Shown here: piece after piece, positions 5,925 through 14,442 of the stretch
Numbering within the stretch: the stretch's first letter is position 1
Layout: each line of letters begins with the position of its first letter
Origin: Caldithrix sp.
Lineage (GTDB): Bacteria > Calditrichota > Calditrichia > Calditrichales > Calditrichaceae
Length of the DNA stretch: 38,460 bases
Assembly (NCBI GenBank): GCA_020720405.1
Contig: DYOS01000004.1
Span: 10,970 to 49,429, forward strand
Reading direction: 5' to 3'
Notes under the pieces: model-generated
The model's database searches: none
Seen by the model: only the letters and a program-made list of their open reading frames with translations
What the model was told of the DNA's origin: nothing
Translations under genes and position numbers: made by a program

Positions 5925-8879
5925 CTAAACAACTCCCGCACCGTGGCATTTTTTATATTTTTTACCACTGCCGCAGGGACAGGGTTCGTTGGGGCCTATT
6001 TTTGCTTCTGCCACAATTGGCCTTTTTTTAGCGGAACGCTCCTGTCCGGCTTTTTGAATATCAGTCGCCTGAGCATTAGCTAAACCCATATTGGTGGCTT
6101 CCTGATGAATCATTTGCATCCGTTGCCGGTGGCGGATTTCCTGCCGGTTGACCGGTTCAGCCTGAACCTGGAATTTCCAGAGCCAGTTCAGGGTCTCATG
6201 GTTAATCCGGTGAATTAAGGCTTCGAAAAGTTTAAAAGCCTCTTTTTTATATTCGATCAATGGATTTTTTTGACCATAAGCCTGAAGATGAATGCCTTCC
6301 TTAAGCATATCCATTTCGTACAAATGGTCTTTCCACTGCTCATCAATTACCTTCAGGATAAAGAACCTTTCGAGGATAGCCATCCGTTCCCGTCCGATGC
6401 GGTCTTCCTTTACCTTATAGATAAGCAGGGCTTCTTCTTTCATAAAGGATTTCAGAGATTCCGGATCATATTTTTCCGGATTATTTCGAATTTCATTAAG
6501 TGATACATTCAGAACTCCGCCGGCCTGCGATTCCAGAGCATCCAGATCCCAGTCTTCGGCATGATTCCCCGCCGAGACAGCGTCAGCAATTTCGACATCA
6601 AGATATTCATCCAGAATGTTTAAAACCTCAGCGTGGGTGTCCTCTTCGAGCAAAGCAACCCGGCGCCGGTCGTAAATAATTTCCCGTTGTTGATTCATTA
6701 CATCGTCATATTCCAGCAGGCGTTTACGGATGCCGAAATTGTTCATTTCCACTTTTTTCTGGGCCCGTTCGATTGAGCGGGTAATAATCGGGTGAGTCAG
6801 TACTTCACCTTCTTCCGCGCCAAGCCGGTCCATAACCGCCGCGATTCTTTCACTGCCAAACAGGCGCATCAGATTATCTTCCAGCGAGAGGAAGAAAATG
6901 CTGCTGCCCGGGTCACCCTGCCGTCCGCTCCGGCCGCGCAGCTGACGGTCGATCCGCCGCGATTCGTGGCGTTCGGTTCCGATAATATGGAGACCGCCGG
7001 CTTCCCGCACACCAGGCCCAAGTTTGATATCCGTACCACGGCCGGCCATGTTGGTGGCTATGGTAATGGCTCCTGGCTGACCAGCCATGGCCACAATTTC
7101 TGCTTCCCGCTGATGCTGTTTGGCATTCAGAACATTATGAGGAATTTTTGAACGTTGTAGCATACGGCTTAGTGTTTCGGACACATCAACCGTGGTTGTG
7201 CCAACCAAAACCGGACGCCCCTGTTCCCGTTTGGCGACTATTTCGGTGATGATGGCATTAAATTTTTCCCGGGTGGTTTTATAAATAACATCATCAATAT
7301 CCTTGCGGGTGATGGGTTTATTTGTCGGGGCAACAATTACATCAAGCTTATAAATTTCCCAGAGTTCGGCCGCTTCCGTTTCAGCAGTACCGGTCATACC
7401 GGCCAGTTTCTTGTACATGCGGAAAAAGTTCTGCAGGGTGACCGTGGCCAGAGTCTGGGTTTCACGCTCTATTTTTACATTTTCTTTTGCTTCGATAGCC
7501 TGGTGCAGCCCGTCACTGTACCGGCGCCCGCTCAGAATTCGCCCGGTAAATTCATCAACAATCTGAACTTTATCATCCTGAACAACATATTCCTGGTCCC
7601 GTTCATACAGAGAATAAGCCCGCAGCAATTGAGAAATATTCTGCAGCTTTTCACTTCGCTCATTGTAAAATGTATGCAGTTTTTCTTTGGCGATAATTTT
7701 ATCTTCGGTAGATAGTGAAGCATTACTCTCGATTTTCGCGATTTCATCACCCAGATCCGGAAGCAGAAACATATCAGGATCATGCGGATTAAGACTGGTC
7801 CGGCCAATCTCGGTCAAATCAATAACGTGACTTTTTTCATCGACCAGGTAATACAGTTCGCCAAAATAATGCTCATCCGAAGTCTTATTCTGCCCCTTAT
7901 CCCGCAGGTAGTCATTTTCAACCTGCTGCACGAGTCTTTTAACAGTAGGTTCCTGATAAATTTTCCGCAACCGGGGATGTTTGGGAGCGCCACGCTCAGC
8001 CATAAGCAGCTTGAGACCGGCCTCAGAATCCTTCTCTTCCTGCAGTAATTGTTCTGCATCGCGGATGAGTCGTCCAACCAACCGGATTTGATTATTAACC
8101 AGCCCTTCAACCAGAGGCTTCATTTCTTTAAACTTGTGGGTAGATTCGCTGACCGGACCGCTGATGATCAGTGGCGTCCGGGCTTCATCAACCAGTACGC
8201 TGTCCACTTCATCCACAATAGCATAATGATGACCCCGGCTTTGGACAATGTCCTCCTTAGAACCCGACATATTATCGCGCAGATAATCGAATCCAAATTC
8301 ATTATTTGTACCATACGTGATGTCACAGGAGTACGCAGCCTGGCGTTCTTTTGGGGTCATATCATTGAGGATAACACCAACACTCAAACCCAGGAATTTG
8401 AAGACCTGACCCATCCACTCCGAATCGCGCTGCGCAAGATAGTCATTAACTGTAACCAGGTGCGCCCCTTTTCCCTCCAGAGAATTAAGAAAAAGCGGTA
8501 ATGTTGCCACCAGGGTTTTGCCTTCACCAGTTGCCATTTCAGCAATTTTCCCCTGATGAAGAACGATGCCACCCATCAATTGCACATCATAAGGCACCAT
8601 ATCCCAGACCATCTCACGGCCAATGACAGTAAATTTTTGCCCGACCATGCGTTTACAAGCCTGCTTGACCACAGCAAACGCTTCCGGCAACAGGTCATCT
8701 GTAGTTTCACCTTCCCGGATACGCTGCCTGAATTCTTCTGTTTTAGCTATAACTTGGTCATCTGTCAGGTTGTTGAATTTTTCATAAAATTCATTTATCT
8801 CAGCCACAAGGGGAATAAGCTTCTTGATATCCCGTTTTTCTTTTGAGCCTAAAAGCAATTTAGCGATTTGTCCAAACAT
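5925..8879 (-). CDS. secA: Preprotein translocase ATPase SecA
   Basis: Motor ATPase of the Sec pathway, 984 residues, acting at the cytoplasmic face of SecYEG. Walker A is ATGEGKT (116-122), Walker B is in DEVDSVLVDEAR (~220), and helicase motif VI is in the RQLRGRSGRQGDPG segment. The preprotein-crosslinking region between them is longer than in E. coli (about 120 extra residues around HYFGELYYLVDEKSHVIDLTEIGRT), as is usual in FCB bacteria. The tail ends with the zinc/SecB-binding motif CPCGSGKKYKKCHG. Translation starts at ATG 8879, four bases after the stop of the metallophosphoesterase gene, so the two are translationally close. It is a likely bottleneck for the many exported proteins encoded nearby. 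Confidence 0.98.
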   Translation of the reverse strand: MFGQIAKLLLGSKEKRDIKKLIPLVAEINEFYEKFNNLTDDQVIAKTEEFRQRIREGETTDDLLPEAFAVVKQACKRMVGQKFTVIGREMVWDMVPYDVQLMGGIVLHQGKIAEMATGEGKTLVATLPLFLNSLEGKGAHLVTVNDYLAQRDSEWMGQVFKFLGLSVGVILNDMTPKERQAAYSCDITYGTNNEFGFDYLRDNMSGSKEDIVQSRGHHYAIVDEVDSVLVDEARTPLIISGPVSESTHKFKEMKPLVEGLVNNQIRLVGRLIRDAEQLLQEEKDSEAGLKLLMAERGAPKHPRLRKIYQEPTVKRLVQQVENDYLRDKGQNKTSDEHYFGELYYLVDEKSHVIDLTEIGRTSLNPHDPDMFLLPDLGDEIAKIESNASLSTEDKIIAKEKLHTFYNERSEKLQNISQLLRAYSLYERDQEYVVQDDKVQIVDEFTGRILSGRRYSDGLHQAIEAKENVKIERETQTLATVTLQNFFRMYKKLAGMTGTAETEAAELWEIYKLDVIVAPTNKPITRKDIDDVIYKTTREKFNAIITEIVAKREQGRPVLVGTTTVDVSETLSRMLQRSKIPHNVLNAKQHQREAEIVAMAGQPGAITIATNMAGRGTDIKLGPGVREAGGLHIIGTERHESRRIDRQLRGRSGRQGDPGSSIFFLSLEDNLMRLFGSERIAAVMDRLGAEEGEVLTHPIITRSIERAQKKVEMNNFGIRKRLLEYDDVMNQQREIIYDRRRVALLEEDTHAEVLNILDEYLDVEIADAVSAGNHAEDWDLDALESQAGGVLNVSLNEIRNNPEKYDPESLKSFMKEEALLIYKVKEDRIGRERMAILERFFILKVIDEQWKDHLYEMDMLKEGIHLQAYGQKNPLIEYKKEAFKLFEALIHRINHETLNWLWKFQVQAEPVNRQEIRHRQRMQMIHQEATNMGLANAQATDIQKAGQERSAKKRPIVAEAKIGPNEPCPCGSGKKYKKCHGAGVV

Positions 8880-8883
8880 AGAA

Positions 8884-9600
8884 TTAATATCCTTTTAAGA
8901 GTCGGTCTGCCAGAAAAAACGGCAGTCCGGCTTCAATAATTTTTTTATAGGTTTTTTCAACATCATATTTCAGACGGACATATTCTACATGTTTCGATTC
9001 GGTATCATACAGGCAGATTGATAAGTCTGGATTGCCGTCCCTCGGTTGGCCAAGACTTCCGACATTTATAATATAACGTTGATCCTGCTGTAAATAAAAA
9101 CTGTTCTCACGGAAGGCAGTTTTAGTAGAATAAATTGCCGGCACATGAGAATGACCGATAAAACATACAGGCTGGGTAAAAGAATCCAATTCATAAACGG
9201 CATCATCTTTGGAGAGAACATAATGCCAGGCTAAGGGATTGGCCGGAGCTGAATGAACCAAAAAATAGTCTGCTGTCTGAAATGTAAAAGGGAGCTGTTT
9301 AAGGTAGATTAAATTTTCTTCAGGCAACTGATCGATCGTCCAAAAGGTCGCTTTTCTGGCATACTCGTTGAAATAATTTATATTCTCTGATCCGATGGCA
9401 GCGTAATCATGATTTCCCATCAGGGCAATTTTACAATTCTGGCGGATCAGGTTAATACATTCATTTGGGTTTGGACCGTAGCCAACAATATCACCCAGGC
9501 AATATATTTCTTTTACCTGCCTGGCCCTCAAATAGGTAAGCGTGGTCTCGAGGGCTTCAAGGTTAGAGTGAATATCCGAGATAAGTGCGATATAGCTCAT
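8884..9600 (-). CDS. Calcineurin-like metallophosphoesterase (YfcE/DevT-like)
   Basis: A 238-residue di-metal phosphoesterase. All family motifs are present in order: D-x-H (SDIHSN, D9/H11), GD (CLGDIVGYGP), GNHD (MGNHDYAA), a lone His (HSAPANPLAW) and GHSH (CFIGHSHVPA), followed by NVGSLGQPRDGNP. The GDIVGYGPxPNEC segment is characteristic of the group next to diadenosine-tetraphosphatase and YfcE; the substrate cannot be told from sequence. Its ATG overlaps the nusB stop as ATGA (9597-9600), and secA starts four bases after its own stop, so it sits in a translationally coupled nusB-phosphoesterase-secA block. Confidence 0.93.
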   Translation of the reverse strand: MSYIALISDIHSNLEALETTLTYLRARQVKEIYCLGDIVGYGPNPNECINLIRQNCKIALMGNHDYAAIGSENINYFNEYARKATFWTIDQLPEENLIYLKQLPFTFQTADYFLVHSAPANPLAWHYVLSKDDAVYELDSFTQPVCFIGHSHVPAIYSTKTAFRENSFYLQQDQRYIINVGSLGQPRDGNPDLSICLYDTESKHVEYVRLKYDVEKTYKKIIEAGLPFFLADRLLKGY

Positions 9601-10049
9601 TTAGCGGCAATTTTCGAAACAAGACCACGTCCCGTTTTTTGCAGACGGTCACTTCGTATGAGTTCTTTTAGAATCGAATCCATCAGCCCATTAATAAACT
9701 TCCCACTGGACTCGGTACTGTAGAGTTTTGCAATTTCAATGGTTTCATTAATGGTGACTTCAGGTGGTATATCCGGGAAATACAGAAATTCAATTGCTGC
9801 CATTCTTAACAGAATTTTATCGATAACGGCGATGCGATTATAATCCCAGTTTTCCAGGAATCTAATGATTTCCTGATCAAGTTCCTTCAGGTGCAGCTGG
9901 TACTTTTCAACGATGAGTCGTGAAAATTCTGTAAATGGATTTTCACTTGAACTGCTAAAATTATTATTCAGTATATCCCGGTTTGTATCGTTAAACTCAA
10001 GCGCATACAACATTTGGAGAGCTGCTTCACGTTCTTTTCTTCTTTTCAT
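9597..10049 (-). CDS. nusB: Transcription antitermination factor NusB
   Basis: A 150-residue all-helical RNA-binding factor that pairs with NusE (S10) on boxA of rRNA leaders. The N-terminal KRRKEREAALQMLYALEF and the C-terminal PEVTINETIEIAKLYSTE followed by KFINGLMDSILKEL are classic NusB signatures, and the length is normal. Its ATG shares one base with the dehydrogenase stop (TAATG at 10049), and its stop overlaps the next start as ATGA. nusB embedded between lipid-metabolism genes and secA is unusual, but translation coupling on both sides supports a single transcript. Confidence 0.97.
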   Translation of the reverse strand: MKRRKEREAALQMLYALEFNDTNRDILNNNFSSSSENPFTEFSRLIVEKYQLHLKELDQEIIRFLENWDYNRIAVIDKILLRMAAIEFLYFPDIPPEVTINETIEIAKLYSTESSGKFINGLMDSILKELIRSDRLQKTGRGLVSKIAAK

Positions 10050-10903
10050 TAATTCTCGTAGGTATAGAATCCATTGCCGGTTTTTCGTCCCAATTGACCA
10101 GCAGCGACCATTTTTTTCAATAAGGGACAGGGGCGATATTTCGGATCACCAAGCCCATCATACATTACATTCATTATATTCAGGCAAACATCCAGTCCGA
10201 TGAAATCAGCAAGGGTAAGCGGTCCCATCGGATGGGCCATTCCCAGTTTCATCACCGTATCGATTGCCTCCTTTGATGCCACACCTTCCATCAGGGTAAA
10301 AATGGCCTCATTAATCATCGGCATCAATATCCGGTTCGAAATAAAACCCGGGAAATCATTCACTTCAACCGGAGTCTTATCCAGTTTCAGAGTTAAAGTT
10401 TTTATGTGATCAAAGGTTATATCACTGGTCAGGTGACCACGTATAATTTCAACCAGTTTCATCACAGGTACCGGATTCATAAAATGCATACCAATTACTT
10501 TTTCAGGTCTGTTGGTAACAGCTCCAATCTTTGTTATTGATATTGAAGATGTATTGGAGGCCAGTATTGTATTTTCAGCGCATAAAACATCAAGTTTTTC
10601 AAAAATATTCTGTTTAACTGCTTCATTTTCAGTTGCCGCCTCAATAACGAGTGCAGAATCGGCCGCAGTTTCCATTTTAACCGAAGGTTGAATTCTGGAC
10701 AGAATAACATCACGGTCAGTTTTCGAAATAATTTCTTTTTTAACCTGCCGGTCCAAATTTTTTGAGATTACCTGAATTGCCTTGGTCAATAAATCCAGAT
10801 TCAGGTCAATCAGGTTCACGGAATAACCTGACTGAGCAAAAGTATGGGCAATTCCATTGCCCATAGTACCTGCCCCGATTACGGATATCATTTCTGTTTT
10901 CAT
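10049..10903 (-). CDS. hbd: 3-hydroxyacyl-CoA (3-hydroxybutyryl-CoA) dehydrogenase
   Basis: A 284-residue NAD(P)-dependent dehydrogenase interconverting 3-hydroxyacyl-CoA and 3-oxoacyl-CoA. The Rossmann motif [18 protein letters not shown] is at 10-27. The catalytic His is in [17 protein letters not shown], and the C-terminal domain carries [19 protein letters not shown] and [12 protein letters not shown], all typical of the single-domain Hbd/PaaH type and of normal length. GGGAGCC lies before the ATG. It follows the thiolase gene by nine bases; the pair supplies two adjacent steps of short-chain acyl-CoA metabolism (beta-oxidation or, in reverse, butyryl-CoA formation). No crotonase or acyl-CoA dehydrogenase is in the window, so direction cannot be judged. 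Confidence 0.95.
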   Translation of the reverse strand: MKTEMISVIGAGTMGNGIAHTFAQSGYSVNLIDLNLDLLTKAIQVISKNLDRQVKKEIISKTDRDVILSRIQPSVKMETAADSALVIEAATENEAVKQNIFEKLDVLCAENTILASNTSSISITKIGAVTNRPEKVIGMHFMNPVPVMKLVEIIRGHLTSDITFDHIKTLTLKLDKTPVEVNDFPGFISNRILMPMINEAIFTLMEGVASKEAIDTVMKLGMAHPMGPLTLADFIGLDVCLNIMNVMYDGLGDPKYRPCPLLKKMVAAGQLGRKTGNGFYTYEN

Positions 10904-10912
10904 ACAGGCTCC

Positions 10913-12100
10913 CTACATTTTCTCAACAATAAGTGAGGACGCTTCACCACCACCAATACAAAGTGAAGCTAATCCACGTTTGAGATCGTTTCTTCTCATG
11001 GCATAAAGCAGAGTGGTTAATATTCTTGCCCCACTTGCACCTATCGGATGGCCAAGGGCGATTGCTCCACCATAAATATTTACCTTTTCAACAGGCAACC
11101 CCAATAATTTGTTATTGATCAGGGAAACAACAGCGAAGGCTTCATTGATTTCAAAAAGGTCTATCTTATCCAGGCTTAAACCAGTTTTTGATAATACTTT
11201 ATTTATAGAATCTGTGGGTGCGGTTGTAAAATTGGCCGGAGCCTTGGCAGCAGAAGCCTGACCGATTATTTTTGCCATAGGCTGAAGACCAAGCTCCACT
11301 GCTTTTTCCCGGGACATAACCAGGACGGCAGCAGCTCCATCATTAATTGATGAGGCATTGGCTGCAGTAACTGTCCCATTTTTATCAAAAGCCGGAGGGA
11401 TGGATTTAACTTTATCAAATTTCACTTTACCGGGTTCTTCATCTGTATCAAAGATAACCGGATCACTTTTTCTTTGGGGAATTTCTACCGGAACAATTTC
11501 ATCTTTAAATAAGTCCTGTGACTGAGCGTTCAGAGCCCTTTTATAACTCAGAATTGCATAGTCATCCTGGCTTTCACGCGATATATTGCATTCTTTCGCA
11601 CAGAGTTCAGCCGCAGAGCCCATATGAAAATCATTATATACATCCCATAGCCCATCACGGATCATAGAATCTATAATCTTACCATGACCTAATCGATAAC
11701 CATTCCTGGCTTGGTCCAGATAGTAAGGTGCCCGTGACATGTTTTCCATTCCACCGGCAATAATAACTTCTGCATCACCCGTCTGAATCGCCTGCGCAGC
11801 CAGCATAACGGACTTTAAGCCGGAACCACACACCTTATTAATGGTCAGACAGGAAACAGAATCATTTAAACCAGCACCTAAAGCAGCCTGTCTGGCAGGG
11901 GCCTGACCCTGATTAGCAGGTAAAACAGTGCCCATAATAACTTCATCAACAAAACCGTAATTTATTTTTGCTCTCTCCAAAACAGCTTTGATTACGATAC
12001 TTCCGAGTTTTGTCGCCGGTACTTCCTGCAGTGCACCATTAAAGGTGCCGATTGCAGTTCTGGCGGCACTTATGATAACAACATCTTTTAGGGAATTCAT
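10913..12100 (-). CDS. atoB: Acetyl-CoA C-acetyltransferase (thiolase)
   Basis: A 395-residue thiolase forming or cleaving acetoacetyl-CoA. The nucleophile is Cys91 (NKVCGSGLKSV), His351 lies in GGAIALGHPIGASG, and the second Cys381 is in CIGGGEAS; the NEAFAV box is also present. Length and motif spacing fit biosynthetic/degradative type II thiolases such as AtoB/ThlA, which cannot be separated by sequence alone. GGAAG lies about nine bases before the ATG. It is probably the first gene of a thiolase-hbd-nusB-phosphoesterase-secA transcript or the second after phoH (72-base gap with no clear terminator). Confidence 0.95.
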   Translation of the reverse strand: MNSLKDVVIISAARTAIGTFNGALQEVPATKLGSIVIKAVLERAKINYGFVDEVIMGTVLPANQGQAPARQAALGAGLNDSVSCLTINKVCGSGLKSVMLAAQAIQTGDAEVIIAGGMENMSRAPYYLDQARNGYRLGHGKIIDSMIRDGLWDVYNDFHMGSAAELCAKECNISRESQDDYAILSYKRALNAQSQDLFKDEIVPVEIPQRKSDPVIFDTDEEPGKVKFDKVKSIPPAFDKNGTVTAANASSINDGAAAVLVMSREKAVELGLQPMAKIIGQASAAKAPANFTTAPTDSINKVLSKTGLSLDKIDLFEINEAFAVVSLINNKLLGLPVEKVNIYGGAIALGHPIGASGARILTTLLYAMRRNDLKRGLASLCIGGGEASSLIVEKM

Positions 12101-12172
12101 GGCTGATTTCTTCCAAATTTTTTAAAAAGAAAAAATAACCTATTTGTTTTTTCTAAGCAAGGAATGCTTTAC

Positions 12173-13159
12173 TCAAGAGTGGTCAGAATCAGAATAATCC
12201 TCATAAGCCTTAATAATATCTTTTACTAAAGGATGACGAACTACATCATTTTGAGTTAGTTTTACAAAAGAGATACCTTTAACCTCGGATAATATATGCA
12301 TACTGCTAATAAGTCCGGATTTAGAAGTTGGAGGCAGATCGATTTGTGTAATATCCCCGGTTATAATCGCCTTCGAATTTCGTCCAAGCCTGGTTAAAAA
12401 CATCTTCATCTGAGCAAAAGTGCTGTTTTGAGCTTCATCTAAAATGACACAGGCATTATTCAAAGTTCTTCCACGCATATAGGCTAAGGGCACTATTTCA
12501 ATTACTTCCTGTTCCAGATATTTTCTAAGCTGGTCCCGGCTTAACATATCCTCAAGGGCATCATAAAGTGGTTTCAGATAAGGCGCAATTTTTTCTTTTA
12601 AATCGCCAGGCAGAAAGCCAAGACTTTCTCCCGCTTCGACTGCCGGCCTGGCTAAAATAAGTTTTTTTATTTTTTGTCTTTGTAACTCCTGTACAGCAAG
12701 AGCGACAGCAATATATGTTTTTCCAGTACCAGCCGGGCCGATGGCAAAAACTACATCATTGTATTGAAATTGATTGACTATTTGTTTTTGACCTAAGTTT
12801 TTTATCTTTATTTGGGCTAAGCTTGTTTGTAAAAAAAAGGAATTCTCTTCATCCTGAGATGAATTAATATCATTATCACCTGTCACATCGTAATTACTTA
12901 ATTGTAGCATTGTTCGAATATCATCCAAAGAGATAATTTTTTTTGACTCATTAACAATTCGCAGCATTTTATTTACTATTTCAGCCAAAGTATCAAAACT
13001 TGAATTATCTGATAGAATTACGATCTGTTGATTTCGAATGATGATCCGTGATTTAAAAACAGATTCAAGAAGGCGGATATTACTATCATGGTATCCGCAA
13101 AATGCTAAGTGATCAAATTGTTCAGGAATTTGAATTTTGACTTCAGAAATATTGGTCAT
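12173..13159 (-). CDS. phoH: PhoH-like ATPase
   Basis: A 328-residue cytoplasmic ATPase of the PhoH family. Walker A is GPAGTGKTYIAVALA (~140-155); the PhoH signatures RPAVEAGESLGFLPGDL and VILDEAQNSTFAQMKMFLTRLG (Walker B) and TGDITQIDLP follow in order. The N-terminal ~100 residues are the small PhoH-type leader domain. Relatives act in RNA/ribosome maintenance; the role here is inferred. The ATG at 13159 has no Shine-Dalgarno: the preceding bases are the T tract of the upstream terminator, so the message may be leaderless or have a very short leader. An internal start is less likely because the N-terminal domain would be lost. Confidence 0.93.
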   Translation of the reverse strand: MTNISEVKIQIPEQFDHLAFCGYHDSNIRLLESVFKSRIIIRNQQIVILSDNSSFDTLAEIVNKMLRIVNESKKIISLDDIRTMLQLSNYDVTGDNDINSSQDEENSFFLQTSLAQIKIKNLGQKQIVNQFQYNDVVFAIGPAGTGKTYIAVALAVQELQRQKIKKLILARPAVEAGESLGFLPGDLKEKIAPYLKPLYDALEDMLSRDQLRKYLEQEVIEIVPLAYMRGRTLNNACVILDEAQNSTFAQMKMFLTRLGRNSKAIITGDITQIDLPPTSKSGLISSMHILSEVKGISFVKLTQNDVVRHPLVKDIIKAYEDYSDSDHS

Positions 13160-13165
13160 AATTGC

Positions 13166-13205
13166 AAAAAAAAAGCCTCTGACCGATAGATCAGAAGCTT
13201 TTTAA
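13166..13205 (-). terminator. Intrinsic terminator of the LysM protein gene
   Basis: On the minus strand AAAAGCTTCTGA pairs with TCAGAGGCTTTT (one mismatch/bulge) around an eight-base loop, followed by nine T. It starts about 17 bases after the LysM stop and ends about ten bases before the phoH ATG, leaving almost no space for a separate phoH promoter downstream of it. Confidence 0.85.
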
Positions 13206-13221
13206 TTATATTTTTTAACAC

Positions 13222-14064
13222 TTATCTGGCGATATTTAAAACCTGGTAGGGGAAAATAATATTCGGGTCAGTTATTACTTCTTTATTATTTTCAAATAAT
13301 TTTTGCCACTGGAAAGCATTACCATAAACATTCGAATACCCGGCAATTTTATATAAATATTCACCGCGAACAACTAAATGTTGATTCGGACCAACTTCCC
13401 TGGGTATTAAAAATGATTGATTTGGATAAATAAGATTTGGATCTTTGATCTGTTCTTTGTTCGAAGTATAAATCCTCATCCACGCATAGGCATCGCCATA
13501 AATATCAGGCATTTTAGCAATTTTCCACAGGTAGTCACCCCGTTGAACAGTATAAGAAGGAGGTACAGCAGATTTGCCTTTTCCTCTGGCTTGTTCAATC
13601 ATACTTGCAATTTCATTCAGATCCGCTTCATTTTCAGACATTACTCCAAAATGATTATTCTGAAGTTCGGTTAACCTGGCCTGAAGTTTATCGAGCTCAG
13701 CTGCATTTTGATAAATCTGATCAGGTGACATGGCAAGAAAAGCAGCAACATCTTTCTTTAGTTGCGATATGGCATCCTGATAGGAATTATATTCTTCCTG
13801 TGAAGTGCCAGTGGCTGCGAAAATATCATTCCAGGTCTGACCATATTCAGCATCCATCGACTGTAATTCTTTATTCAATTCATCAATCGTGGCATCCTGC
13901 TCGCTAATTCCACTATTACCCGCATCCAATCTTCCCTGCCATTCAGCGAGATAGGCATTATATTGTTCTTGTGTCATTTCTTCATAATTATATGACTGAG
14001 CATAAAGCGCAGAAGTAAGGAAGAAAAAAACACTGATTGTAATTAACGTTTTTATTGATCTCAT
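13222..14064 (-). CDS. Secreted coiled-coil protein with two C-terminal LysM-like repeats
   Basis: A 280-residue exported protein. The signal peptide MRSIKTLITISVFFFLTSALYA ends at A-Q. Residues ~25-165 are rich in Glu/Gln/Asn and heptad-like (TIDELNKELQSMDAEYG, ELDKLQARLTELQNN), probably an alpha-helical rod. Two repeats follow: YTVQRGDYLWKIAKMPDIYG and HLVVRGEYLYKIAGYSNVYG, each ending in DPNLIYPNQSFLIP or DPNIIFPYQVLNI, the LysM peptidoglycan-binding pattern with a family-specific 10-residue insertion (YGDAYAWMRIY). GGAGAAACC precedes the ATG. It is 32 bases downstream of a coiled-coil lipoprotein; the two probably work together in the periplasm. Confidence 0.9.
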   Translation of the reverse strand: MRSIKTLITISVFFFLTSALYAQSYNYEEMTQEQYNAYLAEWQGRLDAGNSGISEQDATIDELNKELQSMDAEYGQTWNDIFAATGTSQEEYNSYQDAISQLKKDVAAFLAMSPDQIYQNAAELDKLQARLTELQNNHFGVMSENEADLNEIASMIEQARGKGKSAVPPSYTVQRGDYLWKIAKMPDIYGDAYAWMRIYTSNKEQIKDPNLIYPNQSFLIPREVGPNQHLVVRGEYLYKIAGYSNVYGNAFQWQKLFENNKEVITDPNIIFPYQVLNIAR

Positions 14065-14096
14065 AATGGTTTCTCCTATATATCTGTGCCTTAGAA

Positions 14097-14372
14097 TTAT
14101 TTTGCAGTTTCAACACTCTGCATAACTTTATCCTTATCGGATTTCAGTTTTTCCAGATCTTTCTTTTTAGCCGCAATCTTCGCTTCCAAATCTTTCACTT
14201 CCTTCTTTTTATCAGCTAAAGTTTTTTCAGCAGATAAAGCTGCAGATTTTGTTTCTTCTAACTTCTTAATATCTTCCTCGCTTGGTTTCCAACCACAACT
14301 GCTCAGGCTAAAAAGACTAATCGTAAAAAGAATCAAAACTGATGTGTTTAAAGCATTAAAATATTTCTTCAT
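14097..14372 (-). CDS. Small coiled-coil lipoprotein, Lpp-like
   Basis: A 91-residue precursor. A basic start and hydrophobic core end in the lipobox LSSC with Cys26 as lipidation site; the mature chain is 66 residues. Almost all of it is a charged heptad coiled coil (ADKKKEVKDLEAKIAAKKKD) and the last residue is Lys (VETAK). That combination of lipidated N-terminus, single helix and C-terminal Lys resembles the murein lipoprotein Lpp of gammaproteobacteria, though no sequence relationship is claimed. The Shine-Dalgarno is near perfect (AGGAGG, 6 bases before ATG), suggesting high expression. It is followed by the LysM gene. Confidence 0.85.
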   Translation of the reverse strand: MKKYFNALNTSVLILFTISLFSLSSCGWKPSEEDIKKLEETKSAALSAEKTLADKKKEVKDLEAKIAAKKKDLEKLKSDKDKVMQSVETAK

Positions 14373-14413
14373 GCAAACCTCCTGAATTAGAGTAGATCGT
14401 CGTTCTGAATATC

Positions 14414-14442
14414 AAAGTACTAAATACATTTTTTTTTGTCAA
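14414..14442 (-). promoter_or_regulatory. Sigma70-type promoter for the lipoprotein-LysM operon
   Basis: A consensus TTGACA (bases 14442-14437 read on minus) is followed after 17 bases by TACTTT (14419-14414). The -35 overlaps the aspS stop codon (TTGA). The predicted transcript would start roughly 30 bases before the lipoprotein ATG. The -10 is weak (TA---T), so this is a candidate only. Confidence 0.45.

Noticed and set aside
8049-8501. 150-codon plus-strand open frame inside secA
   Set aside because: Antisense to a well-conserved part of SecA; no ribosome-binding site and no recognisable protein features.
12101-12172. Terminator between phoH and thiolase
   Set aside because: The only hairpin (AAGCA/TGCTT) has five pairs with no adjacent T run in the right place; too weak to call.
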